From Psychrobacter sp. 1044 (lineage in GTDB: Bacteria; Pseudomonadota; Gammaproteobacteria; Pseudomonadales; Moraxellaceae), in NCBI RefSeq assembly GCF_904846525.1, contig NZ_CAJHAZ010000003.1, positions 162,031-226,030 of the forward strand: DNA of 64,000 nucleotides, given 5' to 3'. Each line of letters opens with the position of its first letter. The stretch's first letter is position 1. The position numbers and the translations under genes were made by a program. Below, piece by piece: positions 26,246-36,533 of this stretch. The notes beneath the pieces were generated by a model that had not been told where the DNA came from, did not search any database, and saw only the letters and a list, made by a program, of their open reading frames with translations.

Positions 26246-27550
26246 ATGATGAGCACTAAAAACGAACAGCTATTTGCGCAAGCCCGCAAACATATTCCTG
26301 GCGGCGTAAACTCGCCCGTCCGTGCCTTTGCTGGTGTTGGTGGCACGCCTATTTTTATGCACCGTGCTAACGGTAGCAAAATTTATGATACCGAAGACAA
26401 TGCTTATATCGATTATGTCGGCTCTTGGGGCCCAATGATTTTGGGACACGCACACCCTAAAGTGATTGATGCAGTCAAAAAAGCGGCTGATGATGGTTTA
26501 AGTTTTGGTACGCCAACGCCGTTTGAAACGACTGTTGCCGATAAAATTTGCGAAATTGTCCCAAGTGTTGAGATGATTCGTATGACCAGCTCCGGTACAG
26601 AAGCGACCATGAGTGCAATTCGTCTGGCTCGTGGTTATACCCAACGTGACAAAATTGTTAAATTTGAAGGCTGTTATCATGGTCATTCAGATAGCTTATT
26701 AGTAAAAGCAGGTTCGGGCATGCTTGATATCGGTGAGCCAACATCAAAAGGCGTGCCAGCAGATTTTGCTAAGCACACCATTACCATTCCTTATAATGAT
26801 CCACAAGCGATTAAAGATTGCTTTGAGAAATGGGGCGAAGAAGTCGCTTGCGTGATCTTAGAGCCGATCGCTGGCAACATGAATATGGTCATTCCAACCC
26901 AAGAATTCCATGATACCTTGCGTGCAGAATGTACTGCCAACGGTTCAGTGCTGATCTTTGATGAAGTGATGACGGGCTTCCGTGTTGGTCTGGGTGGTGC
27001 ACAAGCACATTTCGGCATTGATCCTGATTTGACCTGCTTTGGTAAAATCATCGGTGCAGGTCTGCCCGTTGGTGCTTTCGGTGGTAAAAAAGAAGTGATG
27101 TCTTGTATCGCGCCACTCGGCAGCGTCTACCAAGCTGGTACGTTATCAGGAAACCCACTCGCGATGCGTGCGGGTATTGCGATGTTTGAAGACTTAACCG
27201 TAGATGGTTTTTATGATGAGTTAGCAGCGAAAGTTGATCGTCTAGTAGACGGTTTTGAAGCGGCAGCTGACAAACACGGCATCAACATGCGTACCAATAA
27301 ATTGGGCGGTATGTTTGGCATGTTCTTTGTGAAAGACAATGAGACTGACACGCCAAAGAACTTCGATGACGTGACAGAGTGCGATATGACGGTGTTTAAT
27401 ACGTTCTTCCATGGTATGCTCGATCGCGGTATTTATCTGGCACCGTCTGCTTATGAAGCAGGCTTTATGTCAATTAAACACAGCAATGAAGATATTGATG
27501 CGTCGATTAAAGCCGCTGACGAGATTTTTGCAGAAATGGCAAAAGCGTAA
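26246..27550 (+). CDS. hemL: Glutamate-1-semialdehyde 2,1-aminomutase
   Basis: PLP enzyme that makes 5-aminolevulinate in the C5 haem pathway; hemA for the preceding step lies at 49254. The 434-residue protein has [16 protein letters not shown], the catalytic Lys at about 267 in [17 protein letters not shown], and [15 protein letters not shown]. Two adjacent ATG codons could serve; the first is given. A terminator follows. Confidence 0.97.
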   Translation: MMSTKNEQLFAQARKHIPGGVNSPVRAFAGVGGTPIFMHRANGSKIYDTEDNAYIDYVGSWGPMILGHAHPKVIDAVKKAADDGLSFGTPTPFETTVADKICEIVPSVEMIRMTSSGTEATMSAIRLARGYTQRDKIVKFEGCYHGHSDSLLVKAGSGMLDIGEPTSKGVPADFAKHTITIPYNDPQAIKDCFEKWGEEVACVILEPIAGNMNMVIPTQEFHDTLRAECTANGSVLIFDEVMTGFRVGLGGAQAHFGIDPDLTCFGKIIGAGLPVGAFGGKKEVMSCIAPLGSVYQAGTLSGNPLAMRAGIAMFEDLTVDGFYDELAAKVDRLVDGFEAAADKHGINMRTNKLGGMFGMFFVKDNETDTPKNFDDVTECDMTVFNTFFHGMLDRGIYLAPSAYEAGFMSIKHSNEDIDASIKAADEIFAEMAKA

Positions 27551-27622
27551 CTGTTTATTCAGGACCTTGTTTATTTAACACCTGTTTATTTAAGACCTGT
27601 TTAAAATATATGTACTTACAAG

Positions 27623-27654
27623 AACCAGTATGAGAAATCATGCTGGTTTTTTTT
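27623..27654 (+). terminator. Rho-independent terminator after hemL
   Basis: AACCAGTATGA, GAAA loop, TCATGCTGGTT, then eight T. Confidence 0.92.
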
Positions 27655-27831
27655 GTGTCCAATATTTATCCTTTTGTGATTTTTACTATAAGAGATAAAG
27701 ATTTTTTGACGATGACTGCATAAATGAAAAAACCAAGGCTAAGACAATTCCTTCTTTGGGTGATTGCAAAATAAACAATAAATTATGCTATTCTGAGATG
27801 AATCAAGACAATTGAGCAAGGACGCCAACTG

Positions 27832-29580
27832 ATGACTACAAGCACTAATGATATGCCTAGCAGTAATACGCCACCGTTATGGCAAGCCTCATATGAGAAA
27901 TATGGAATAAGAAATAATTTAGATGTATTAGAGGGAAAGCACAACCTGCTAGATTTGTTGCAACCCAAGATAGATCAGCATAGTGATTCTGTGGCTTTTA
28001 GTATGGGGCCTGCCACCCTTACCTTTGCACAATTGGATATTGCCAGCCGCCGCTTTGCTGCTTTTTTACAAGCACAAGGCATCAGCAAAGGCGATCGTGT
28101 CGCTGTGCAATTACCCAATATATTGCAGTATGCCGTGGTGTTACTTGGTTGTCTGCGAGCAGGCGCGGTATTGGTGAATGTCAATCCGATGTATACCCAT
28201 TATGAATTGGCGCATCAGCTGACGGATGCTCAAGCTAGTGTGCTGATTGTCCTCGATGGTATGACCTCTGCTTACGATCAGTTAGATGATGCAGTCAAAG
28301 CGCAACTGTCATTGGTTGTACATTGTTCCGTCAATCCGAATGCTGCACCTGCTGATAACGATATTGCTTTGCTTACCCAACTTGAACCGTCAGCCGATAC
28401 TACTCGTCAATTCAATCAAACCAACCAAACCACAGCCGATAATGCTGTAAACGATATCTCAGAGCATAATATAAGCTTTGCCCATATTATGAGTGCATAC
28501 CACGCTGAGCAATATCAGCCTGTTACTATCGAGCGTGAAGATTTAGCTTTATTACAATATACGGGTGGCACGACCGGAAAGCCAAAAGGCGCGATGCTCA
28601 CGCACTACAATGTTATGGCCAATGTTTGTCAGTGTTATGCGATGTTTGGTCATGCGATTGAAGCGGGTCGTAGCGAGCAGATCAAAATACTCAATCCGTT
28701 GCCGCTCTATCATATCTTCTCATTTACCGTTTGCGGCTTACTAGGCATTTATGGCGGCTGGGAAGACATACTGGTCACCAATCCGCGTGATATCGATGGA
28801 TTAGTCAATATCATCGAGCAGCATCGTCCGCATGTCATTCCTTCGGTTAATACCTTATTTATTGGTATGCTGCATCATCTAAAGTTTGCCAACCTTGATT
28901 TTAGTCGCTTGGCACTATCTATTGGTGGCGGCACCGCAATTATAAAAGCCGTATCTGATCAGTGGCAACAAGTCACTGGTATGATTATCAATGAAGGTTA
29001 CGGCATGTCCGAAACTGCACCAGTTATCTCTTTTAACCCACCTGGTATAGATCGTTTCAACGGTAGCGTTGGTCTGCCCCTTGCGATGATGGATATTAAA
29101 ATCATTGATGAACAGGGTGCAGCTTGTGCAATAGGTACACGGGGCGAGGTTTGTATTAAAGGTCCGCAGGTCATGCGTGGTTACTGGCAACGAGACAATG
29201 CAGATACTTTTACAAAGGATGGCTACTTTAAATCAGGTGATATTGGTGTGCTTGATGAACATGGATTTTTGACGCTGGTGGATCGCAAAAAAGACATGAT
29301 ACTGGTTTCAGGATTTAACGTCTATCCAAACGAAGTGGAAGCGGCATTGACAGAGCATCCGAAAGTACTTGAAGTCGCGGTGGTTGGTATTGCAGATGAG
29401 CACAGCGGCGAGGTACCCAAAGCGTTTGTGGTTAAAAAGGAGTTGAGCCTAACGGTAGAAGAGTTACAAAGCTTCGCAAGCGAACGTTTAACAGGTTATA
29501 AACGCCCGCAGTCATACGAGTTTATCGATGAATTGCCCAAAACTGCGGTAGGAAAAATATTACGTAAGTCTTTACGTTAG
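27832..29580 (+). CDS. fadD: Long-chain fatty acid--CoA ligase
   Basis: Activates fatty acids to acyl-CoA through an acyl-adenylate. The 582-residue protein has the AMP-binding P-loop LLQYTGGTTGKPKGAMLTH, the A5 motif NEGYGMSETAP, the hinge region FKSGDIGVLDE then DRKKDMILVSGFNVYPNEVE, and the catalytic Lys in PKTAVGKILRKSLR. A roughly 50-residue polar insert (about 190-225, rich in Asn/Thr/Gln) precedes the P-loop. AAGGA lies 9 nt before the ATG. Confidence 0.93.
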   Translation: MTTSTNDMPSSNTPPLWQASYEKYGIRNNLDVLEGKHNLLDLLQPKIDQHSDSVAFSMGPATLTFAQLDIASRRFAAFLQAQGISKGDRVAVQLPNILQYAVVLLGCLRAGAVLVNVNPMYTHYELAHQLTDAQASVLIVLDGMTSAYDQLDDAVKAQLSLVVHCSVNPNAAPADNDIALLTQLEPSADTTRQFNQTNQTTADNAVNDISEHNISFAHIMSAYHAEQYQPVTIEREDLALLQYTGGTTGKPKGAMLTHYNVMANVCQCYAMFGHAIEAGRSEQIKILNPLPLYHIFSFTVCGLLGIYGGWEDILVTNPRDIDGLVNIIEQHRPHVIPSVNTLFIGMLHHLKFANLDFSRLALSIGGGTAIIKAVSDQWQQVTGMIINEGYGMSETAPVISFNPPGIDRFNGSVGLPLAMMDIKIIDEQGAACAIGTRGEVCIKGPQVMRGYWQRDNADTFTKDGYFKSGDIGVLDEHGFLTLVDRKKDMILVSGFNVYPNEVEAALTEHPKVLEVAVVGIADEHSGEVPKAFVVKKELSLTVEELQSFASERLTGYKRPQSYEFIDELPKTAVGKILRKSLR

Positions 29581-29599
29581 TTGAGGTAGTGGCGAGTTA

Positions 29600-30010
29600 T
29601 TATCGTCCGATTTTATCAAATTTACGGTCTTTTAAGCTGAGTCTACCGCGTAGGACATCACTGTACATACGAAAGTCGCTAGCAAAGCTTTTTAAAGGAA
29701 ATTTGAACTAGGCAGGTTTGTTTTTTTCAAAGAAAAAATGACCGACCCAAGCGCAAGCATATCCAGCAGCGATGCCTTTGAGTAATGGTTTTGGCGAAGC
29801 AGTTTTGACCGACTTTGCGAGTCCCAATAAGCCAAAGCTACTACCGGCGAAATGTAAGCGGCGACAAGCCATGTTTTGATGTTCAGCTAAATAGAAGTCA
29901 TAAAATTTCTGCTTTGTTGGGCTGACGGTTGTCATCATGTTTTTTTTAGCATTGCTGACCGCTTGAGCATCGGCGTTTTTGGTAGTGTTTTGTGTGGTCG
30001 TTTGATTCAT
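29600..30010 (-). pseudogene. DUF962/Mpo1-like membrane protein gene interrupted by an in-frame amber codon
   Basis: The upstream part encodes 100 residues: a polar N-terminus, FYDFYLAEHQNMACRRLHF, then a hydrophobic region ending WVGHFFFEKNKPA, where a TAG (29708-29710) stops translation. Family members continue with a segment like TFKYPL.SL..DF.MY. Reading on past the TAG in the same frame gives FKFPLKSFASDFRMYSD and VLRGRLSLKDRKFDKIGR before TAA at 29600. That is exactly the missing C-terminal part. So a single sense codon, probably Thr or similar, has become amber while the downstream frame is intact. Mpo1 in yeast is a dioxygenase of 2-hydroxy fatty acids; bacterial function is unknown. 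AAGGA precedes the start. Confidence 0.82.
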
Positions 30011-30396
30011 TTGTTTAGCTTCCTTGCTAATCGTTTCTTGAGTATAGATATTAGGGGGCTTTCTGTTTTAATAAAGCGGCTGGCGCTCATTAAGTGACTG
30101 TTATTTATTATAATATTGGTCGTTTTTAATGTAGCAAAACGCTATCCTTAACACAAGCAATGGATGTTTATGGCGCATTTGTTATTTTGTTGATGATGCG
30201 CTTGCTGCTTAATTAGCATTTGGGTCACTTGCCAGTGTTTGGCATAAATGCTTTAATGGCGAAAGTTACGTCAAATACGTGAGCCGCTTTGCGTAAATGG
30301 CTCTATTTGGTGCAGCTACGATGTTTATATGACCCAATCATCTGATTTTTAGCGCATATCCTCTCCCTTTTATCCAACACGGTAACGATTCCTCTT
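30011..30396. other. Divergent spacer before the Ppx/GppA gene
   Basis: About 385 bp with no supported gene, hairpin or repeat. Promoters for both flanking genes are expected here. Confidence 0.4.
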
Positions 30397-31923
30397 ATGC
30401 CTATTGACTACCTTACAAATCCGCCGCTTGCTGATGATGAAATGATGGCAGCCATTGATATCGGTTCCAATAGTTTTCATCTGGCCATTGCGCGTCTTGA
30501 CCATGGTGAGGTGCGAAAAGTCGTTTCTATGTCTGAAAAAGTCCAGCTCGCCGCAGGCTTGGATGAGAATAATATCTTAAGTGCGGCAGCTGCACAGCGA
30601 GGTCTCGACTGTTTGAGCCGATTTGTGGCGCGTTTGGATTCGGTACCACCCGAACGCATTCGCGTGGTTGCGACCAACGCTTTACGTCAAGCCAAAAATG
30701 CCAATGACTTTATTGCCCGTGCCAATAAAATATTGCCGAAACCCATTGAGATTATCGCGGGACGAGAAGAGGCGCGCTTGATTTATTTGGGCGTCTCACA
30801 CACCAATGCCAGTAGTGACAAGCGTTTGGTCATCGATATTGGTGGCGGTTCGACAGAGTTTATCATTGGTCAAGAGTTCGATCCGCTGTTGACCGAGAGT
30901 TTACAGATGGGCTGTGTCGCCTTTACCCAGAAGTACTTTGCCGATGGTCAAATCACTAAAGAAGCCTTTAATAATGCGATATCAGCCGCTCGCAAAGAAG
31001 TGTTAGCGATTCAGGGTCGTTATCAAAAATTGGGCTGGAGTAGTGTGGTTGGCTCGAGTGGGACGATTAAAGCGGTACGTAATGTGCTGGTCTCTAAGGG
31101 CTGGGCTGATGAGCAAGAGCGCATCACTTATAAAGGTGTCAAAAAGTTAGAGAAACTGTTGCTTAAAATTGGCAACGTCGATGACATCGATTTAGAAGGC
31201 GTTAAGGAACATCGCAAAGCCGTCTTCCCAGCAGGCGTTGCGGTACTGCGTGCAGTCATGAAAGTGCTGGGTGTAGATACCATTACTTACTCAGATGGTG
31301 CATTACGTGAAGGTGTGATGTACGACATGCTTGGACGCTTTGCTAGCGAAGATGTTCGTGACCGCAGTGTGCTGGCGCTGATTAAGCGTTATTCAGGGGA
31401 CAAAAAACAAGCCAAACAAGTGGTGAAAACCAGTCGTCATTTATTTGAGCAAGTGAAGAGTCAGCTCGCCCTTACCAATGATGATTGTGATTTACTCAGA
31501 CGTGCGGCTTTCTTGCATGAGATAGGATTGGCCATCAGTCATAGTAGTTATCATAAGCACAGCGCGTATTTACTTGAGTATTCTGATATTCCAGGATTTT
31601 CGCAAGTCGATCAAAAGCGCATGGCACAACTGATGCTCAATCATCGTCGTAAGCTCAAGGCTGATATGTTAGAGCAGACCTGTACTATCGGTGGTAATCA
31701 GCTCGTTTATCTTTGCCTGTTGCTACGCTTAGCCGTACTGGCGCATCATAGCCGCAGCGATTATGAATTACCAGCATTACAGTTACAAGCCATGGATGAT
31801 CATTGCTGGCAAATCACCGTTGCCGATAGCAGCGAGCACTATGCTTTCTTATTGCCCGATTTGCATACTGAGATTGAGCAGTTTGCTAAATGGGGCGTGA
31901 CGCTGAGCGTGGTTGAGGGCTAG
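30397..31923 (+). CDS. ppx: Exopolyphosphatase / guanosine pentaphosphate phosphohydrolase
   Basis: Hydrolyses terminal phosphates of polyphosphate and possibly pppGpp. The 508-residue protein carries the ASKHA phosphate-1 motif AAIDIGSNSFHLAIAR, the adenosine-like motif VIDIGGGSTEFIIG, TNALRQAKN and GSSGTIKAV. A C-terminal HD-like helical domain (AFLHEIGLAISHSSYHKHSAYL) starts at about 365. Length is near the Ppx norm. The start lacks a strong ribosome-binding site, but the frame is unambiguous. Confidence 0.92.
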   Translation: MPIDYLTNPPLADDEMMAAIDIGSNSFHLAIARLDHGEVRKVVSMSEKVQLAAGLDENNILSAAAAQRGLDCLSRFVARLDSVPPERIRVVATNALRQAKNANDFIARANKILPKPIEIIAGREEARLIYLGVSHTNASSDKRLVIDIGGGSTEFIIGQEFDPLLTESLQMGCVAFTQKYFADGQITKEAFNNAISAARKEVLAIQGRYQKLGWSSVVGSSGTIKAVRNVLVSKGWADEQERITYKGVKKLEKLLLKIGNVDDIDLEGVKEHRKAVFPAGVAVLRAVMKVLGVDTITYSDGALREGVMYDMLGRFASEDVRDRSVLALIKRYSGDKKQAKQVVKTSRHLFEQVKSQLALTNDDCDLLRRAAFLHEIGLAISHSSYHKHSAYLLEYSDIPGFSQVDQKRMAQLMLNHRRKLKADMLEQTCTIGGNQLVYLCLLLRLAVLAHHSRSDYELPALQLQAMDDHCWQITVADSSEHYAFLLPDLHTEIEQFAKWGVTLSVVEG

Positions 31924-32150
31924 ATAGCGCTGGTTTGTACTGAGCGATCAACACGGTGCTGTTACTATTGTAATGAGTATGCTATAGATTAACGTAACAA
32001 AAGCGGCTTTGTCAGTAATGTCATGCCATTTAAGATGTGCTACTATAGCTTCTATTGAGTTTACAACTGTACTTTCATTATCTAAAAATCGATAACGATA
32101 TTATTCTTAAACATAAATACATTAAGTATAATTATTAAAGGGAAGCGTCT

Positions 32151-32954
32151 ATGAGCACTGTCTGGGATAGTGTGCAGCTTGCACGGCACGCCAAGCGTCC
32201 ATTATTTATGGACTATGTTAATCAGCTGTTTACCGAATTCGATGAGCTGCACGGTGACCGTGCTTTTGCTGATGACAAAGCCATTCTTGGTGGTCTGGCG
32301 CGTTTTGATGGTCAGCCTGTGATGGTAATTGGTCAACATCGCGGTCGCAGCACCCGTGAGCGTATTGCTCATAACTTTGGCATGGCCAATCCTGAAGGCT
32401 ACCGCAAAGTGATTCGTTTGGTCAAAATGGCTGAGCGTTTTAATATCCCTGTGATGACCTTTGTCGATACCCAAGGCGCTTATCCGGGTATCGGCGCTGA
32501 AGAGCGCGGACAAGCGCAAGCCATTGCCGAAAGTATCGCTGTTTTTTCTAGCCTAAAAGTGCCTATTATCGTGACTATCATCGGTGAAGGCGGCTCAGGT
32601 GGAGCGTTGGCTATTGGCGTTGGTGACAAAGTCAATATGCTACAAAATAGTATTTATTCGGTTATCTCTCCGGAAGGCTGTGCCTCTATCCTGTGGAAAA
32701 CAGCTGAAAAAGCACAAGATGCTAGTGAAGCCTTGAAATTAAATGCGATTAATTTATATCAGATGGGGCTGATTGATGCCGTCATTGAAGAAGGTGAAGG
32801 CGCACATATCAAGCCGCAGCCTGTCATGATCGCCTTGAAAGCACTGATTGCTGAGCAGTTAAATGAGATTAAAGATTTAGACGCACACGCGCGTTGTGAG
32901 CTGCGTTATGAGAAGCTGAAAACCTTTAACTCAGAAGTGATGTTGCCTGCTTAA
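32151..32954 (+). CDS. accA: Acetyl-CoA carboxylase carboxyltransferase subunit alpha
   Basis: Forms the carboxyltransferase with AccD for malonyl-CoA synthesis. The 267 residues include [33 protein letters not shown] [41 protein letters not shown] and [14 protein letters not shown]. It is about 50 residues shorter than E. coli AccA at the N-terminus, as I recall for Moraxellaceae. It is followed by tilS, a frequent neighbour. Confidence 0.95.
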   Translation: MSTVWDSVQLARHAKRPLFMDYVNQLFTEFDELHGDRAFADDKAILGGLARFDGQPVMVIGQHRGRSTRERIAHNFGMANPEGYRKVIRLVKMAERFNIPVMTFVDTQGAYPGIGAEERGQAQAIAESIAVFSSLKVPIIVTIIGEGGSGGALAIGVGDKVNMLQNSIYSVISPEGCASILWKTAEKAQDASEALKLNAINLYQMGLIDAVIEEGEGAHIKPQPVMIALKALIAEQLNEIKDLDAHARCELRYEKLKTFNSEVMLPA

Positions 32955-33040
32955 TTGGTCGCTATGACACCTCTGTTACAAAGCCTCTATTCATGGACAC
33001 AAAGCTTTTCATATTAGAGACTGAGTCTTAATGCTAAAAT

Positions 33041-33071
33041 AAAAACGTGTCATTTTATGGCGCGTTTTTTT
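33041..33071 (+). terminator. Rho-independent terminator after accA
   Basis: AACGTGTCAT, TTT loop, ATGGCGCGTT (10 pairs, two wobbles), then seven T. Confidence 0.82.
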
Positions 33072-33184
33072 GTGGCTGTTAATATAGGTGCTAACTGACG
33101 CTGTAACTGATGTCGTAGCTGACGTATGAGCAGATTCATTTATATGTCAATTCATGTATGCATGCTAAATAAATAAGGCTGATT

Positions 33185-34786
33185 ATGACCAGCAGTGCAA
33201 TCCTCTCGCATCCTATGAAGCCAATCGCAGACTTGCCTGTCGATGCCGATCTGGCAAAAGCATTATTGAGCAGTATGGCTGAATATGGTGAACAGCTGCA
33301 CGGTCGACGGATTTGGCTGGCGTGTAGTGGTGGTCGTGATTCATTAGCATTGGCTGCGCTGTGTGTGCAGCTCTATCGCCAAGGTAAGTTGCCATTTTTG
33401 CCACAATTGCTGCATGTGAATCATGGTTTGCAAGCAGATAGTGAGACTTGGGCGATGCATGTCGCTCATTGGGCAGCAGTGCAGCAGATACCGTGTCGGA
33501 TTTTACGTGCGCAAGTGAATGGTCATGATGAGCAAGCTGCAAGGCAAGCTCGTTATGATGTCATGCGAGCGCAACTCAATCAAGATGATGTATTGCTCTT
33601 AGCGCATCATGCTGATGACCAAGCAGAGACGGTGCTGATGCGGCTGATACAAGGCGCTGGGGTGAATGGTCTGTCGGGTATGCAGCCGTGGCGTATCCAA
33701 ACGCAGGGCGCACAACGTATGGCATTATGGCGACCTTGGCTGACGGTCAAACGCGCCAACATCAGCAATTATGCTCAGCGCCTAAAGCTCCCTTATATCG
33801 ATGACCCAACCAATGATGCTGGCGAGAATGTACGTAGTGGGCTACGCCTTGACATCATGCCCGTATTGGCGACCTATAATTCTAATGTCATTGACAATAT
33901 CGCCCGTAGCGCACAGCTATTGCGTGATGCCCAATTAATAATCAATGCACAAGCGGCAGAAGATTTACAGCAGATAGAGGTAGCATCATTACAGCTATCG
34001 TCTGCCCAGCGTGTGCTAAATATAGACAAGCTACAAGCATTACCCATTTATCGTCAGCGCCAACTATTGCATCATTGGCTCGGTCAAGATGAACCGTTAC
34101 CGCCTGCTAAGCAGCTGGTCGATGATGTATTTATGCTAAGCCGACGTGAAGATCCTGATCACCAAACGGCGCTTTTTTGGCAAGCTCGTAAGCAGTCCTA
34201 TACGATTTGCCGCTACCGTCAGCAGCTTTACCGTTTGAGCAGTGAGTGGAGCAAGTGGTTAGCATTACCGCTTACCAAACAGATTCAACCCTTATCTGAT
34301 TTTGTTGTGGCTGATGCTGATGCTGATGCTGATTCAGCGGCTGCCCAGCCTATATCAGTTACCTTACGCAGGGATAATAACTTTATTTGGCAAGTGCAAA
34401 TGATGCCAAATGCCTTAGCAGAGCTATTAGACAGCGACCAAGATGGTGATGAGAAGTTTAAGATTACCTTTGCACCATTAGGTCGTCAGCAGCGTGTGCA
34501 AACTGCATTGGCATCACGTCCACAAGTGGGCAAGAAACTATATCAAACGCTTGGCGTGCCTGTATGGTTGCGAGAGAGTTTGGTGTTGGTCAGTGCCGTA
34601 TCCGTACAGCAGAATAAAGAGTGGCCATTATTGCTGGTTTCACCTTTTGAGCGCTGGATACTAGGGACGAGTAGATCGCTAACAGACACGACAGAAAATA
34701 TTGGCGTTTTAGACAGTGCTATTAGAAGCAATGTTATTAGAAATAGTGCTATTAGAAACAGTTTAAGCATCAATAACGCTTTTTAA
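33185..34786 (+). CDS. tilS: tRNA(Ile)-lysidine synthase
   Basis: Converts the wobble C of tRNA-Ile(CAU) to lysidine. The PP-loop ATPase motif ACSGGRDSLALAAL lies at residues 46-59, followed by LHVNHGLQ, ARYDVM and LAHHADDQAETVLMRL. The TilS substrate-binding and C-terminal domains follow. At 533 residues it is about 100 longer than the E. coli protein. Part of the excess is an Ala-Asp run coded by four GCTGAT hexamers (34310-34333). A Ser/Asn/Ile/Arg tail is coded by three 15-bp repeats (34715-34759). Confidence 0.94.
   Translation: MTSSAILSHPMKPIADLPVDADLAKALLSSMAEYGEQLHGRRIWLACSGGRDSLALAALCVQLYRQGKLPFLPQLLHVNHGLQADSETWAMHVAHWAAVQQIPCRILRAQVNGHDEQAARQARYDVMRAQLNQDDVLLLAHHADDQAETVLMRLIQGAGVNGLSGMQPWRIQTQGAQRMALWRPWLTVKRANISNYAQRLKLPYIDDPTNDAGENVRSGLRLDIMPVLATYNSNVIDNIARSAQLLRDAQLIINAQAAEDLQQIEVASLQLSSAQRVLNIDKLQALPIYRQRQLLHHWLGQDEPLPPAKQLVDDVFMLSRREDPDHQTALFWQARKQSYTICRYRQQLYRLSSEWSKWLALPLTKQIQPLSDFVVADADADADSAAAQPISVTLRRDNNFIWQVQMMPNALAELLDSDQDGDEKFKITFAPLGRQQRVQTALASRPQVGKKLYQTLGVPVWLRESLVLVSAVSVQQNKEWPLLLVSPFERWILGTSRSLTDTTENIGVLDSAIRSNVIRNSAIRNSLSINNAF
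34310..34333 (+). repeat. In-frame GCTGAT hexanucleotide repeat in tilS
   Basis: Four exact GCTGAT units encode alternating Ala-Asp, within a linker of the enzyme. Slippage would keep the frame. Confidence 0.85.
34715..34759 (+). repeat. 15-bp tandem repeat at the 3' end of tilS
   Basis: Three units of the form A(G/A)TG(C/T)TATTAGAA(G/A)(C/T), plus a partial fourth, encode SAIRS, NVIRN and SAIRN. They lie in the last 30 residues. Confidence 0.8.
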
Positions 34787-34836
34787 TATTTGTAACCTAA
34801 GCCTTTTAGGAGGTCAGGTTATCTAGGGCTAGGTCA

Positions 34837-35349
34837 TCAAGCCATCAGAGCATCAAGTTTTCTAACCATTTTGATATCTATTATTTGCGTGCTTTTGTAG
34901 CATTCTTCACTCTTTTCGCCATTACCTACAAAGCCAAATTTTTGATAGAAATCAATAGCAGCCACATTGTTTGCTAATACCCATAAATAAAAATGGGCAT
35001 GGATATGAGATTCTAAGAGGGCTTGTAATGATGCTGTCATTAATTGAGTGCCTATACCCAATCCTTGGTAGTCGGGCAAAACATACAACGTGGTAATTTC
35101 ATAATTTTTATTATTAATGAAGTAGCCAATAAACCCCAAATTATGATGATAAGCATCATATGCTATCCAGACAATAACGTCAGGATGCGCCATTAACTCC
35201 TGCCACATTTTTGTCTTATTAAATAAGTTGTTTTTATCATTGATATAGGACACTGGTAGCAAATCTAAATAGGCGGCATGCCAACTTTTGAAATGAATGT
35301 TAGCAATGTCTGCATAATCCTCTGGGTTGGCTTTACGAATGAAAAACAT
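34837..35349 (-). CDS. GNAT family N-acetyltransferase
   Basis: A 170-residue acetyltransferase with the acetyl-CoA binding segment TTLYVLPDYQGLGIGTQLM (Q/R-x-x-G-x-G/A pattern), followed by LWVLANNVAAIDFYQKFGF, the usual C-terminal NxxAxxFYxxxGF block. The N-terminus IRKANPEDYADIANIH is typical. GGAGA lies 5 nt before the ATG at 35349, so the five upstream residues of the open frame are excluded. Substrate unknown. It converges with tilS. Confidence 0.9.
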   Translation of the reverse strand: MFFIRKANPEDYADIANIHFKSWHAAYLDLLPVSYINDKNNLFNKTKMWQELMAHPDVIVWIAYDAYHHNLGFIGYFINNKNYEITTLYVLPDYQGLGIGTQLMTASLQALLESHIHAHFYLWVLANNVAAIDFYQKFGFVGNGEKSEECYKSTQIIDIKMVRKLDALMA

Positions 35350-35567
35350 AGTACTCTCCGTCACTGATTTTATATAATGCCCTTGTTAATCTAACCGTTT
35401 GGTTGTGCCATAGTCCATGGCAATTAAGTGATTCAACGGAGCTTACAGCCGGGTTAGATGCCGTCAATTTATCAAACGATGCCAGTAGCAGTATGGTAAA
35501 CTGAGTGTCATTTTACCTATCATTATGTTAGTTTGAATACCTTTGGATTTTTGAATAGGAGACATGT

Positions 35568-36401
35568 ATGTCAGTATTAGATAATAAGAAAATCAGCTTT
35601 ATCGGTGGCGGAAATATGGCGCAGGCTTTGATTAGCGGGCTTGTCAGCTGCGGTGTCAAACCGAGTTTAATTACCGTTGCTGATCCTAGCGGTGAAGCAC
35701 GCGAGCAATTGGCTGCTAAAGGACTGAACACGGTGGATCCAACTGCTGATGCAAAAGCTGCCGTTATCGATGCTGACATTGTGGTGCTGGCGGTCAAACC
35801 GCAAGTGATGAAAGCGGTGGTCAGTAGCTTTGCGGATGTCTTAGACAAGCAGCTGGTGATTTCAGTGGCAGCAGGTTTGTCGACTGAGCTTCTATCTGAC
35901 ATGTTGCATGGCTATGACAATATCGTCCGTGCGATGCCAAATACACCTGCAATGATTCAAATGGGCGCAACGGGTCTGTACGGTACTGATAATATTTCTG
36001 CTGAACAAAAGCAGTTAGCAACGGCGGTGATGGAAGCATCAGGATTGGTCATGTGGGTCGATAATGAAGAACATATGCATGCGGTAACCGCCGTATCAGG
36101 ATCAGCGCCAGCGTATATGTTTTACTTCATTGAATCCATGATTGACGGGGCAGTGGCTTTAGGTTTGGATAAAGAGCAGGCTTCAGCGCTCGCTATGCAA
36201 ACCATGCTAGGCGCGGCAAAGATGGCGATGAATAGTGAGGATGCACCTGCTGAATTGCGTCGCAAGGTCACCTCGCCAAATGGGACAACCCAAGCCGCCG
36301 TTGAGTCAATGCAAGCCAATGATATCGGTGGTCAAATCGTTGAGGCTATGCAGGCCTGCTATGACCGTAGCCAAGCCTTGAGTGAAGAGATGAGTAAATA
36401 A
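35568..36401 (+). CDS. proC: Pyrroline-5-carboxylate reductase
   Basis: Last step of proline synthesis (NAD(P)H). The 277-residue protein has FIGGGNMAQALISGL near the N-terminus, AVKPQVM, RAMPNTPAMIQMGATGL and the conserved AVSGSAPAYMFYFIE. The C-terminal KVTSPNGTTQAAVE is the ProC signature. GGAGA lies 5 nt before the ATG. yggT follows, a widely conserved pairing. Confidence 0.96.
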   Translation: MSVLDNKKISFIGGGNMAQALISGLVSCGVKPSLITVADPSGEAREQLAAKGLNTVDPTADAKAAVIDADIVVLAVKPQVMKAVVSSFADVLDKQLVISVAAGLSTELLSDMLHGYDNIVRAMPNTPAMIQMGATGLYGTDNISAEQKQLATAVMEASGLVMWVDNEEHMHAVTAVSGSAPAYMFYFIESMIDGAVALGLDKEQASALAMQTMLGAAKMAMNSEDAPAELRRKVTSPNGTTQAAVESMQANDIGGQIVEAMQACYDRSQALSEEMSK

Positions 36402-36413
36402 TCATCCCTATAT

Positions 36414-36450
36414 CAGGCGCGTTATTTGCTAAAAGCGAATGACGCGCCTG
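36414..36450. repeat. Long hairpin between proC and yggT
   Basis: CAGGCGCGT pairs exactly with ACGCGCCTG, and the inner ATTTGCT and AGCGAAT arms extend the stem to about 17 pairs with a 3-nt loop. No T-run follows, so it may stabilise the proC message end rather than terminate transcription. Confidence 0.65.
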
Positions 36451-36533
36451 AGCTGTAATACCAAGCACCACTACCAAGTAATGACAGTCGTCATCCCAAA
36501 ACCTGTTAATAATGTCACATTGAGTAGCACTTC

